From positions 1 through 5,997 of the forward strand of contig JAHFKE010000069.1 of NCBI GenBank assembly GCA_023245515.1: a stretch of DNA of 5,997 nt, in the 5' to 3' direction. Below are positions 1-5,788 of this stretch, piece by piece. The DNA is from Candidatus Levyibacteriota bacterium (GTDB lineage Bacteria > Patescibacteriota > Microgenomatia > Levybacterales > UBA12049). Made by a program: the position numbers and the translations under genes. Each line of letters opens with the position of its first letter. The first letter of the stretch is position 1. A model generated the notes under the pieces. It did not search any database. It was not told where the DNA came from and saw nothing but the letters and a program-made list of their open reading frames with translations.

Positions 1-3000
1 GCCTGTTGAAGAATTACCAAGGGTAAGAGTTTGTTTGTTAGTAGTGCCAAGCACTCCCAATCCTGAGAGTGTTGTCGCATTATCCCCTGAATTTGCTGAG
101 ATAGAGGCTGTTGGAGTGCCGCCTGCGACATTTAAGAAAGCAAATTTAGCAGAGCTGGTAGCTGTGGAGCCAAGGAGGAGATCATCGGTGATGTTTGTGG
201 GAGAAAGTGCGCCTGAATTTCTCTGAAGATAGCCTTGGATACCTATCGATCCTGGAATAACATTATTGACGTAAATTGTTTTGAAGGCAAGAAAGGATGT
301 TCCAATGTCGATCTGGTTATTTGTGCTCGGAGCGACGTAGGCTCCTAAGACACCATTTAAGGGTGAAAGGGTGATATTGCCTGTCGTATCACCGCCAAGA
401 ACCAATGTTTGATTAGCTGTTGTTTGAATGATTGGTGTTCCGTAAAGCTTGAGTGCTCCCGATATTGAGGCTGTTCCATTGACATCAAGGGTAGCAAGAG
501 GCGAAGTGGTGCCAATCCCGACAGATCCTGATGTTCCTCCTATTGAAAGAGTGGCTGAGTTTGCTGTCAGGTCAAGCCTGTTGGTTGAGCTTGTCGAGAT
601 TGATGGGTTTGAGCCAGTCAGGCTGATATTGCCTGCCAGGGTTAAATTGCCGCCTGATGAAACCGTATTGCTGTTGCTAAAAAACTGAATATTTCCTGTG
701 GCCCCGTTATTAAAAGTAAGCGTGCCTATCCCATTTGCTTTAAGCTCAAGTGCCGCGTTAGTCGTGCTTGTTGATATGACGGGAGCTGATCCTGTGAGCG
801 ATATGGTGTTATCTGCAAGCTCCAGAACATTACTTCCAGAATCAATCACGATGTTACCCGTTGTTGATCCGCCTAAGGTTAGGGTTTGGGCCTTAGTTGT
901 TTGAATCACGCCATTGGTATTAAATGTCAGACTTCCCGAAGTTGTGGCATTGCCCGTAGAGGCGGAAATCCCAAAGGTAGCAGAGCTTGCAGTGTTAGCT
1001 CCTATGAGGAGATCGTCTGATGTATTTGCGGGAGCGACTGCTCCATTGTTTCTTTGCCAGAATCCACTGGTGGTAGCAGTTGATGCCATGAAGAGATTTG
1101 TGAAGTAGCCGTTCTTCCAGAAGTTATTGCCTGCACCAAGGCTATATGTATCACTTGCCGAGGGCAACAAATCAGAAGCTACGTTTCCTGAGACCGTAAG
1201 GGTCTTTCCAGATGGAACGACCGCACTTCCATTGAATGTGGCAAGACCACTGACATTAAGAGCGTTGCCCACAGTGGTGGTCCCTGAAGATGCCCCAAGA
1301 GTAAGTGTGGCTGCTGATGATCCGATATAGATTGTAGTTGGAGTAGTAAGGAGGTTGAATGTCGATGCGGAACTAGTGAAATTACTGCCATTAACCGTAA
1401 GGTCACTTGCGAACGTGCCTGCGCCTCCATTGCTGACAGTGAATCTGGCAGCTCCATCAACCTGAGCATTGATGAGTGATCCTGTTGAAATTTGATTAAT
1501 CGTAAAAGCTGATTGGCTACTTGAGCTGACGACAACGGAAAGAAGATCGCCTATTTCGACTGCTCCGGCTACGCCATTGGCACTGCTATTACTTGTTGTG
1601 TTCTGAATGGGCTTCTGAATATCAACAATCCCTGATCCATCAGGCGCAATCTTCACGTTGGCATTAGATCCAGCCGTTGTTTTAAGAGTCAAGATTCTTC
1701 CTGATAGGGTAAATTCTCCTCCCGTTGCCTCAAATTTAGGCGTGGATGAGCCCCCTATAGTGAGATTGCCTGAAGAATCCAGTGCAAGGATGACATTGGC
1801 TGTTCCGGCATTTGCCTGGGTGATGGGGGCAAGACCCTGTAGTGTCTCAGCATTACTTGCGTAAGCAACCGTAGCAAGTTGTTGGCGAGGCTTGAGCTCC
1901 GCGTCTTTGGCCACAGCTATTCCTAGATAGAGGCTGGAGTTATTAGCGAACAGGGCCTGGCTGATTAGCGATTTTTTACCCAGAAGTGTTGCAAAGACTC
2001 CATCCTCATTGGTGGTTACCTTTTGGACCTCTTCCCAGAGCAGTGCTGAGCCTGATGCAGAAGGGCTATTATAAATGCCAAACCTCAGGTCGGTTGCTGA
2101 GGTTATTGGAGTGCCGGTGGAATCGGTGAGTCGTCCTTGAAATGATAGGATACGCGGAGGCGCTGTCGGTAGAGCTGCAAAGACTGGCTTATCAGACCCA
2201 GGAGCCTCAACAAAAGCTCTGTATGTACTTAGTCCAATCGTGGTTGCAAAAATGATAAATATCGCAAAATGAAAGTAATGCACGACTGGATAAGAATGAT
2301 ATTTTTTATACCATTGAGGCCTTGTCTGACGTAGATGGAAAATGACCCTTTTGTGGAGAGGTAAGTGTTTGGTCGACAGCTTCAATGGGGCATACATTGA
2401 CTTGGGGAAGTTGGTAACGTTCGGGATAGGTAGGCTAGAGAATTTGGGAAGCTTGGCGAGTAGTAGCTGAAGTTTATTAAGCTTCGTGGTTTCTATTTTC
2501 ATGGCAGGCTGCTCATTGAAGGAAGGATCAATAATCTTGCTTGTGGGAGCAAATATTTTTTTGCCTTTTACTGCCCATAGAAGATATTTGGTAGATTCAA
2601 TCGCTCGCACGGCCTGGAGAATGATAAGTACATCTATGAGGCCAATCACAGCGCGTTTGCTTTTTTGAAGTAAGCGCAGAGGGGGGAATTTGGAATAGGA
2701 GGGGATTGCGGGTAGGCTCTGTGTTTCTCCATGGTGAGCTATATAGCCGGAAGATGTTCCGAGAAGCTCAGAGCGGGGAGTGCTTTTCTTTTCGGCAAGT
2801 GGAAGCACTGAGGCAAGCTCCTTTAAGTCTTGTATGTCTTCTGAGGCTGGTTCATCTATTTGAGCAGGCACTAATTTTGTTAGCACTTTGTCTGATAGAT
2901 CGCTAACATAGATATCTTTCTTGATTACCTCGTTGCTTGCTAGCCACGAGGTGTATCTTCGAAGCGAAGATAGTTTCCTATTAATAGAAACAGGGGATAG

Positions 3001-3558
3001 CTGTCTCTCATGGAGAAGTCGGTTTTTGTATTCTTGTAAGGAGAAATTGTCAATGTGACTAAAAATATCTTGGTTAGCCTCAGATTTCTTCTCAAATGAT
3101 AGACCTGTAGTTTCTTCACTGACTTTCTCCAGCCATAAAAGAAATTGATTAATATCCATGATGTAGTTTTTCATAGTGAGGCTTCCTATTTTTGAGACGT
3201 AAAGATAATCTCTAAATTCTTTAAGGTGCCATGGATCAGTTTCCTTGCTACTCTTAGGGCTTATGACAAACGGATTGCCAGGAATAGCTCCAAGCTCGGT
3301 AAGGAGGCTAAAGAATTTTTTTAGAGAAGAGGAATAGCGCTTGACAGAGCGGACTGATAGCACATTCTCAGGCTCGTTAGGCTGATCTATAAAGGATTTC
3401 ACGACAGACTCATTGATCAGGAGGGGGTGAAAAGTCTCCTTATATTTGTTTTCATACCAGTAGATGAACTTTCTGATATCTGAAAGGTAGTTTTTCACAG
3501 TAACCTTGCTGGTTTTCTGTTTAAGCAAATAGTCTTTGAATACTTCTAGGGCGTTCAT
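1..3558 (-). CDS. Giant membrane-anchored surface fibre protein with tandem integrase-type core-binding domains (3' end off the window)
   Basis: The frame is open for 1186 codons with no stop from the ATG at 3558 to the left edge, so the C-terminus is missing. The start has an AGAGGA-type Shine-Dalgarno sequence about 10 bases upstream, and an in-frame stop lies at 3574-3576. Residues 1-98 and 107-217 each resemble the N-terminal SAM-like core-binding domain of tyrosine recombinases (FKDYL...T.KNY..DI..F..W, then LS..S..R..SSL...). The R-H-R-Y catalytic domain is absent. Residues 218-425 are a basic, Pro-rich linker with a weak hydrophobic stretch at 303-317. Residues 425-446 are a convincing transmembrane segment preceded by many Lys, Arg and His, predicting N-terminus inside and C-terminus outside. 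Residues 467-575 form the 'ILSFQGRLTD...LKPRQQLATVAYA' domain common in CPR surface proteins. From about 575 on there are Ser/Thr/Asn/Gly-rich beta repeats, including VGIGTTSPLATLDVNG at 1013-1028, a motif of phage-tail-like fibres. Likely role: adhesion or contact. The role of the cytoplasmic domains is unknown. Confidence 0.95.
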   Translation of the reverse strand, partial: MNALEVFKDYLLKQKTSKVTVKNYLSDIRKFIYWYENKYKETFHPLLINESVVKSFIDQPNEPENVLSVRSVKRYSSSLKKFFSLLTELGAIPGNPFVISPKSSKETDPWHLKEFRDYLYVSKIGSLTMKNYIMDINQFLLWLEKVSEETTGLSFEKKSEANQDIFSHIDNFSLQEYKNRLLHERQLSPVSINRKLSSLRRYTSWLASNEVIKKDIYVSDLSDKVLTKLVPAQIDEPASEDIQDLKELASVLPLAEKKSTPRSELLGTSSGYIAHHGETQSLPAIPSYSKFPPLRLLQKSKRAVIGLIDVLIILQAVRAIESTKYLLWAVKGKKIFAPTSKIIDPSFNEQPAMKIETTKLNKLQLLLAKLPKFSSLPIPNVTNFPKSMYAPLKLSTKHLPLHKRVIFHLRQTRPQWYKKYHSYPVVHYFHFAIFIIFATTIGLSTYRAFVEAPGSDKPVFAALPTAPPRILSFQGRLTDSTGTPITSATDLRFGIYNSPSASGSALLWEEVQKVTTNEDGVFATLLGKKSLISQALFANNSSLYLGIAVAKDAELKPRQQLATVAYASNAETLQGLAPITQANAGTANVILALDSSGNLTIGGSSTPKFEATGGEFTLSGRILTLKTTAGSNANVKIAPDGSGIVDIQKPIQNTTSNSSANGVAGAVEIGDLLSVVVSSSSQSAFTINQISTGSLINAQVDGAARFTVSNGGAGTFASDLTVNGSNFTSSASTFNLLTTPTTIYIGSSAATLTLGASSGTTTVGNALNVSGLATFNGSAVVPSGKTLTVSGNVASDLLPSASDTYSLGAGNNFWKNGYFTNLFMASTATTSGFWQRNNGAVAPANTSDDLLIGANTASSATFGISASTGNATTSGSLTFNTNGVIQTTKAQTLTLGGSTTGNIVIDSGSNVLELADNTISLTGSAPVISTSTTNAALELKANGIGTLTFNNGATGNIQFFSNSNTVSSGGNLTLAGNISLTGSNPSISTSSTNRLDLTANSATLSIGGTSGSVGIGTTSPLATLDVNGTASISGALKLYGTPIIQTTANQTLVLGGDTTGNITLSPLNGVLGAYVAPSTNNQIDIGTSFLAFKTIYVNNVIPGSIGIQGYLQRNSGALSPTNITDDLLLGSTATSSAKFAFLNVAGGTPTASISANSGDNATTLSGLGVLGTTNKQTLTLGNSSTG
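142..234 (-). repeat. Ectodomain protein repeat, distal copy
   Basis: Residues 1109-1139 of the fibre protein read GYLQRNSGALSP, then DDLLLGSTATSSAKF. This is the second copy of the unit at 973-1065, 277 residues further along. QRN, GA, DDLL and SSA..F are conserved, while the DNA has diverged. Such units are typical of long stalks in CPR surface proteins. Confidence 0.7.
373..429 (-). repeat. IQTT..QTL.LGG.TTGNI repeat, distal copy
   Basis: Residues 1044-1062 of the fibre protein (IQTTANQTLVLGGDTTGNI) repeat residues 885-903. The spacing is 159 residues, which differs from the 277-residue spacing of the QRN/DDLL units. The stalk is therefore a mosaic of several repeat families, not one uniform tandem array. 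Confidence 0.65.
541..621 (-). repeat. LTGS.P.ISTS.TN repeat, distal copy
   Basis: Residues 980-1006 of the fibre protein (LTGSNPSISTSSTNRLDL and following) repeat the stretch starting at residue 921 (LTGSAPVISTSTTNAALEL), 59 residues apart. The partner copy is at about 712-798. Confidence 0.6.
712..798 (-). repeat. LTGS.P.ISTS.TN repeat, proximal copy
   Basis: Residues 921-949 of the fibre protein carry LTGSAPVISTSTTN, then LEL.ANG. The equivalent at residue 980 has LTGSNPSISTSSTN, then LDLTAN. Confidence 0.6.
850..906 (-). repeat. IQTT..QTL.LGG.TTGNI repeat, proximal copy
   Basis: Residues 885-903 (IQTTKAQTLTLGGSTTGNI) of the fibre protein are the first copy of the motif found again at 373-429. 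The short alternating hydrophobic and polar residues suggest beta strands of a fibre. Confidence 0.65.
973..1065 (-). repeat. Ectodomain protein repeat, proximal copy
   Basis: Residues 832-862 of the fibre protein read GFWQRNNGAVAP, then DDLLIGANTASSATF. They match the copy at 142-234. Both copies are preceded by a related stretch: SASDTYSLGAGNNFWKNGYF just before this one and STNNQIDIGTSFLAFKTIYV before the other. The repeated module is therefore longer than the core unit. Confidence 0.7.
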
Positions 3559-3568
3559 ATTCTTTATT

Positions 3569-3575
3569 TCCTCTC
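3569..3575 (-). promoter_or_regulatory. Ribosome binding site of the fibre protein gene
   Basis: On the minus strand GAGAGGA lies 10 bases upstream of the ATG at 3558. The in-frame TGA at 3574-3576 overlaps it and rules out any longer N-terminus, so this start is well supported. Confidence 0.7.
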
Positions 3576-3597
3576 AATCAGAAAGTATCGTGTGAAA

Positions 3598-3628
3598 AGG
3601 GTGAATGTGAGACTTTTTTGCACACCCT
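3598..3628 (-). other. Possible hairpin in the fibre gene leader
   Basis: AGGGTG (3598-3603) and CACCCT (3623-3628) are exact inverted repeats separated by 19 bases. They lie about 23 bases upstream of the Shine-Dalgarno sequence on the minus strand. The loop is long and the stem only six pairs, so it may be fortuitous. Confidence 0.25.
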
Positions 3629-3641
3629 CCCCAGCCTCGAA

Positions 3642-3665
3642 ATTATACGGATTATACCGATTATC
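3642..3665 (-). repeat. Short tandem 9-bp repeats in the fibre gene leader
   Basis: On the plus strand ATTATACGG is followed directly by ATTATACCG and then ATTAT. On the minus strand this places two TATAAT hexamers nine bases apart. It could be an alternative -10 region or an operator. Confidence 0.5.
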
Positions 3666-3692
3666 TGCGTAGAGAAAAATACTACTATTAAT

Positions 3693-3722
3693 ACGATAGA
3701 TCAGCCTTGATTTGTGTGTCAA
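3693..3722 (-). promoter_or_regulatory. Candidate promoter of the fibre protein gene
   Basis: On the minus strand a perfect -35 hexamer TTGACA (3717-3722) is followed after 18 bases by TATCGT (3693-3698), a four-of-six match to TATAAT. The leader would be about 125 bases. An inverted repeat CTTGA-8-TCAAG (3706-3723) overlaps the -35 and could be an operator. Two perfect TATAAT hexamers on the same strand at 3651-3656 and 3642-3647 are alternatives, but they lack a good -35. Inference only. Confidence 0.4.
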
Positions 3723-4312
3723 GATATCAAAATGGGCTTATGATATAGTAAGATGTAATAAATCATACTAAATGAAAAGCAAAATCAGCCTCAATGTTTG
3801 TGAAAATGATTTAAAGATTTGTGAAAATAAGTGTTTTCATATATTTTTCTACCATCCAGGCACGGATTTTTATTAGTCCTGGAGCGTGCAACTTATTTTG
3901 AAGTCGTTCAAGAAAAAGATCAAGAGAGTTATTTTTACCGTTCTGAATTACAGGATCTTGTAATGGGTGAGCATTGTGAGAGTAGTGTAGCTTCCAGTCT
4001 TCCAAATCGTCCAAATGGCACCAACAAGCACTTAGTGCTACGTTTTATAAAGTCTATTTTGGATTATATTATCAATCAAAGCGTTTTATTTACCGCATTT
4101 TTTCCGATGATCAGCAGAAAGAGAAACCTTCTGCTTACTTAGACTGAAAAATGCTTTTGAGCTCGTATATTTATCGCTATACGATTATTTTGGCCCTTAA
4201 AAAGTGCCCAAAAATGATCGATGGTACGTAGGTTATTTTACCGCTATATGCTATAAATAGAAAATAATGGTATTGATTATTCTAAATAAACGATATCTAA
4301 TTCGGGAATTAA
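3723..4312. other. AT-rich divergent spacer without a convincing gene
   Basis: This stretch separates the divergent fibre and Ig-like genes. It holds the 11-bp direct repeats at 3797-3828, a perfect 13-bp palindrome AGCACTTAGTGCT (4027-4039), and an inverted repeat TTTTGG-14-CCAAAA (4188-4213). A 103-codon plus frame beginning with GTG at 3831 and a 67-codon minus frame beginning with TTG at 4014 overlap each other. Neither has a Shine-Dalgarno sequence or a recognisable product. A decayed gene remnant is possible but cannot be shown. Confidence 0.6.
3797..3839. repeat. Two direct repeats spaced 21 bp, followed by an inverted repeat
   Basis: TTTGTGAAAAT occurs at 3797-3807 and again at 3818-3828, exactly 21 bp (two helical turns) apart. 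The second copy also forms an inverted repeat TGAAAA-6-TTTTCA (3822-3839). Spacing on one DNA face suggests a regulator binding site, but the AT-rich context lowers confidence. Confidence 0.4.
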
Positions 4313-4373
4313 TTGACATATATTCATTCTAAATATAGGCTCTAAAGTCTAAAATCGCCCAGAATGTTATACA
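4313..4373 (+). promoter_or_regulatory. Candidate promoter region of the Ig-like surface protein gene
   Basis: A perfect TTGACA (4313-4318) is followed after 15 bases by TATAGG (4334-4339), a spacing shorter than optimal. An alternative is an extended -10, TG at 4365-4366 with TATACA at 4368-4373, which has a poor -35. Either gives a leader of more than 100 bases. Several TCTAAA motifs (4281, 4328, 4341, 4348) surround these sites. Low certainty. Confidence 0.3.
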
Positions 4374-4511
4374 TAGAGTGGCAAGCTGGTGACTTACTCC
4401 ATACTTTTAAGAGGTCATAGAGGGGTAGGGCTATTCGGAAGGGGCTTTGCGGCATTGCTTATTGCGCCCTAGTTATTGAATACCTATCTGTTCCATGCTT
4501 TAATTAAAGGT

Positions 4512-5339
4512 ATGAAAAGGTTGCTCCTTATTCTTTCTCTGGCATTTTTAGCTTTATTTGTCAGTGGCATACCCATTTCTGCTAAATCTCCAAAAGATCC
4601 TATTACCGGAAAGGTAAAAGTCTCAGCTAGGATTGGAGAGTTTGCCTTATCGATTTCGGGCATTATATCTCCGTATGCTTCAGTTTCGCTTATCTCAGGC
4701 GGCAACATCTATAAAGCTGTGGTTGCCAATGCAGATGGCCTCTTCACCTTCTCAGATATTCTTATCAACCGTGGATTTACGAGCTTTTGTCTGGATGCTG
4801 TGGACTGGAGGAGTGTAGGCGAGTCATACACCTGTCTCCAGGTGGATCCTGCGACAAGTAACATAGCGATGAATGATATCTTTCTTCCTCCGACGCTTGG
4901 CCTTGATCATCAAGAGATAACCGAAGGCGGGTCTGTAATAATCTCAGGCTACTCTATGCCGAATGCGCAGGTCACCATCCACGTAGCCGACACCAAGCAG
5001 GTTCTAGGTACCTCTGATAGCACAGGCTATTATCATCACACCCTCAAAGATGTCAAGAAGGGGACATATGAACTCTATGCAGGAGCTCGTTATGATCAGA
5101 GAAGTTCGCTTCTTCCCACAAAGAAGGTAACGCTGAAGGCTCTTTCAATTCCAGAGTATTTTGCTCAACTCCTGCAGAGCCTGATTACATGGATCATAGA
5201 TCATACCTATCTCTTCGTAATTCCATCACTCTTGCTTCTGCTTTTCTTAATTGTTTTTGTCCTGTGGTATGAAAAGATACTTATCTTTCTCCATCTGCGC
5301 AGAAAAAAGCTCCATCATGCTTGGTTTGTAGGGTACTAG
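4512..5339 (+). CDS. Secreted, C-terminally membrane-anchored protein with two Ig-like beta modules
   Basis: This 275-residue protein is predicted to be exposed on the cell surface. Residues 1-24 form a classical signal peptide (MKRLLLILSLAFLALF, then cleavage after ISA). No lipobox cysteine is present. Two related modules follow. Module 1 (about 35-112) has FALSISGIISPYASVSL, a NADGLFTFSDI turn and cysteines 93 and 108 that could form a disulfide. Module 2 (about 129-210) has VIISGYSMPNAQVTI and a DSTGYYHHTL turn. The pattern SG...P.A.V.. then D..G.. resembles bacterial Ig-like or carboxypeptidase-regulatory-like domains. Residues 233-253 are a strong transmembrane helix, followed by a basic RRKK tail, so the modules face outside. 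The ATG at 4512 is preferred because it puts the signal peptide at the N-terminus. A TTG at 4476 would add 12 residues, and neither start has a good Shine-Dalgarno sequence. The gene is divergent from the fibre gene. Exact function is unknown; adhesion or envelope structure is inferred. Confidence 0.9.
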   Translation: MKRLLLILSLAFLALFVSGIPISAKSPKDPITGKVKVSARIGEFALSISGIISPYASVSLISGGNIYKAVVANADGLFTFSDILINRGFTSFCLDAVDWRSVGESYTCLQVDPATSNIAMNDIFLPPTLGLDHQEITEGGSVIISGYSMPNAQVTIHVADTKQVLGTSDSTGYYHHTLKDVKKGTYELYAGARYDQRSSLLPTKKVTLKALSIPEYFAQLLQSLITWIIDHTYLFVIPSLLLLLFLIVFVLWYEKILIFLHLRRKKLHHAWFVGY

Positions 5340-5632
5340 TGTCGGGTGTTGCCACATTTTTCTACTTTAGGGACGATATCTTACCATACATAAATGCATC
5401 ATTTTTTGCGAAGATTTACTATAACAAATGCGTGCATGACTTTGCATGCAGTAGGAATAGAGACGCTATTATGAGGCTAAAATTACTATAACATGGGGCT
5501 AAAAACGCGATTTGATTGAAATGATAGTCTAAATATCGCTTAGAAGATCGTTAGCATTTATACATTTTAGGTGCCAAAACTCCTTTTTTTGGCCTCAGAT
5601 TAGCACAATTTCATCTCCTCTGCTAAGTATCT
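5340..5632. other. Non-coding spacer with short repeats
   Basis: I see no gene and no standard terminator (GC hairpin plus T-run) after the Ig-like gene. The stretch has TTACTATAACA twice (5416-5426 and 5483-5493), GGCTAAAA twice at a 22-bp step (5475-5482 and 5497-5504), and hairpins at 5433-5450 (TGCATG-6-CATGCA) and 5573-5593. The block at 5526-5545 resembles one at 4346-4364. Confidence 0.6.
5573..5593. other. Hairpin GCCAAAA / TTTTGGC
   Basis: GCCAAAA (5573-5579) and TTTTGGC (5587-5593) form a perfect seven-pair stem with a seven-base loop. No T-run follows, so it is not a classical terminator. It could still mark the 3' end of the upstream transcript or be a protein binding site. Confidence 0.35.
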
Positions 5633-5633
5633 C

Positions 5634-5663
5634 TTGTTGCGCCCTATAGTTTCATGATATAAT
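5634..5663 (+). promoter_or_regulatory. Extended -10 promoter of the right-edge membrane protein gene
   Basis: TGATATAAT (5655-5663) is a perfect extended -10 (TGnTATAAT). A weak -35, TTGTTG (5634-5639), lies 18 bases upstream, which suits an extended -10 promoter. Transcription would start near 5670, giving a leader of about 119 bases. This is the clearest promoter in the window. Confidence 0.7.
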
Positions 5664-5669
5664 TTACCC

Positions 5670-5788
5670 TAAGGCTCAAACGAAGTTTCGAATAAGCTCG
5701 AAAGGGGGTTTGGCCTTTGGATAAAAAGTAATCGCACATTCACAAATAGATACACGAAAACTTGAGCCTTGAAGGGAGGTCAGCAATT
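5670..5788 (+). ncRNA. Structured 5' leader, candidate cis-regulatory RNA
   Basis: The predicted first bases of the transcript, AAGGCTCAA (5671-5679), are perfectly complementary to TTGAGCCTT (5762-5770), which ends one base before the Shine-Dalgarno region. Inside this closing stem is a second perfect hairpin, TTTCGA-ATAAGC-TCGAAA (5686-5703), and a purine-rich GGGGG run (5704-5708). The remainder up to 5761 is A-rich and could be single-stranded or form a pseudoknot. The layout (promoter, closing stem, Shine-Dalgarno, ATG) fits a riboswitch or translational control element. I cannot match it to any class I know. No computed folding supports this yet. Confidence 0.45.
5772..5780 (+). promoter_or_regulatory. 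Strong Shine-Dalgarno sequence
   Basis: AAGGGAGGT ends eight bases before the ATG at 5789 and fixes that start. It directly abuts the 3' strand of the leader's closing stem, so folding of the leader could affect its accessibility. Confidence 0.8.

Noticed and set aside
1179..1535. Minus-strand 118-codon frame
   Set aside because: It lies in a different frame inside the 1186-codon fibre gene, whose repeats and motifs make that frame the real one.
35..2906. Many plus-strand frames of 60-80 codons opposite the fibre gene
   Set aside because: They are antisense shadows of the long open minus frame, lack ribosome binding sites and end at irregular points.
3811..4014. Minus-strand 67-codon frame starting with TTG, checked as a possible transposase or integrase remnant
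   Set aside because: The product shows no motif I can place, and start and ribosome binding site are poor. A pseudogene cannot be argued without a homologue.
4027..4039. Perfect 13-bp palindrome AGCACTTAGTGCT
   Set aside because: It is a plausible operator half-site pair, but it is isolated, not near a promoter I can define, and has no second copy in the window.
3831..4142. Plus-strand 103-codon frame starting with GTG
   Set aside because: There is no Shine-Dalgarno sequence, domain, signal or membrane pattern, and it overlaps an opposite-strand frame. Its length is not compelling, and no related protein comes to mind.
4188..4213. Inverted repeat TTTTGG / CCAAAA considered as a terminator
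   Set aside because: The stem has only six pairs with a 14-base loop and no T-run, and no gene ends just before it.
5433..5450. TGCATG-6-CATGCA hairpin considered as the terminator of the Ig-like gene
   Set aside because: It lies almost 100 bases past the stop, is short and has no T-run after it.
5681..5703. TTTCGAAT, resembling a tRNA T-loop
   Set aside because: The flanking bases do not form a T-arm, and no acceptor or anticodon arms can be built around it. The bases fit a simple hairpin in the leader better.
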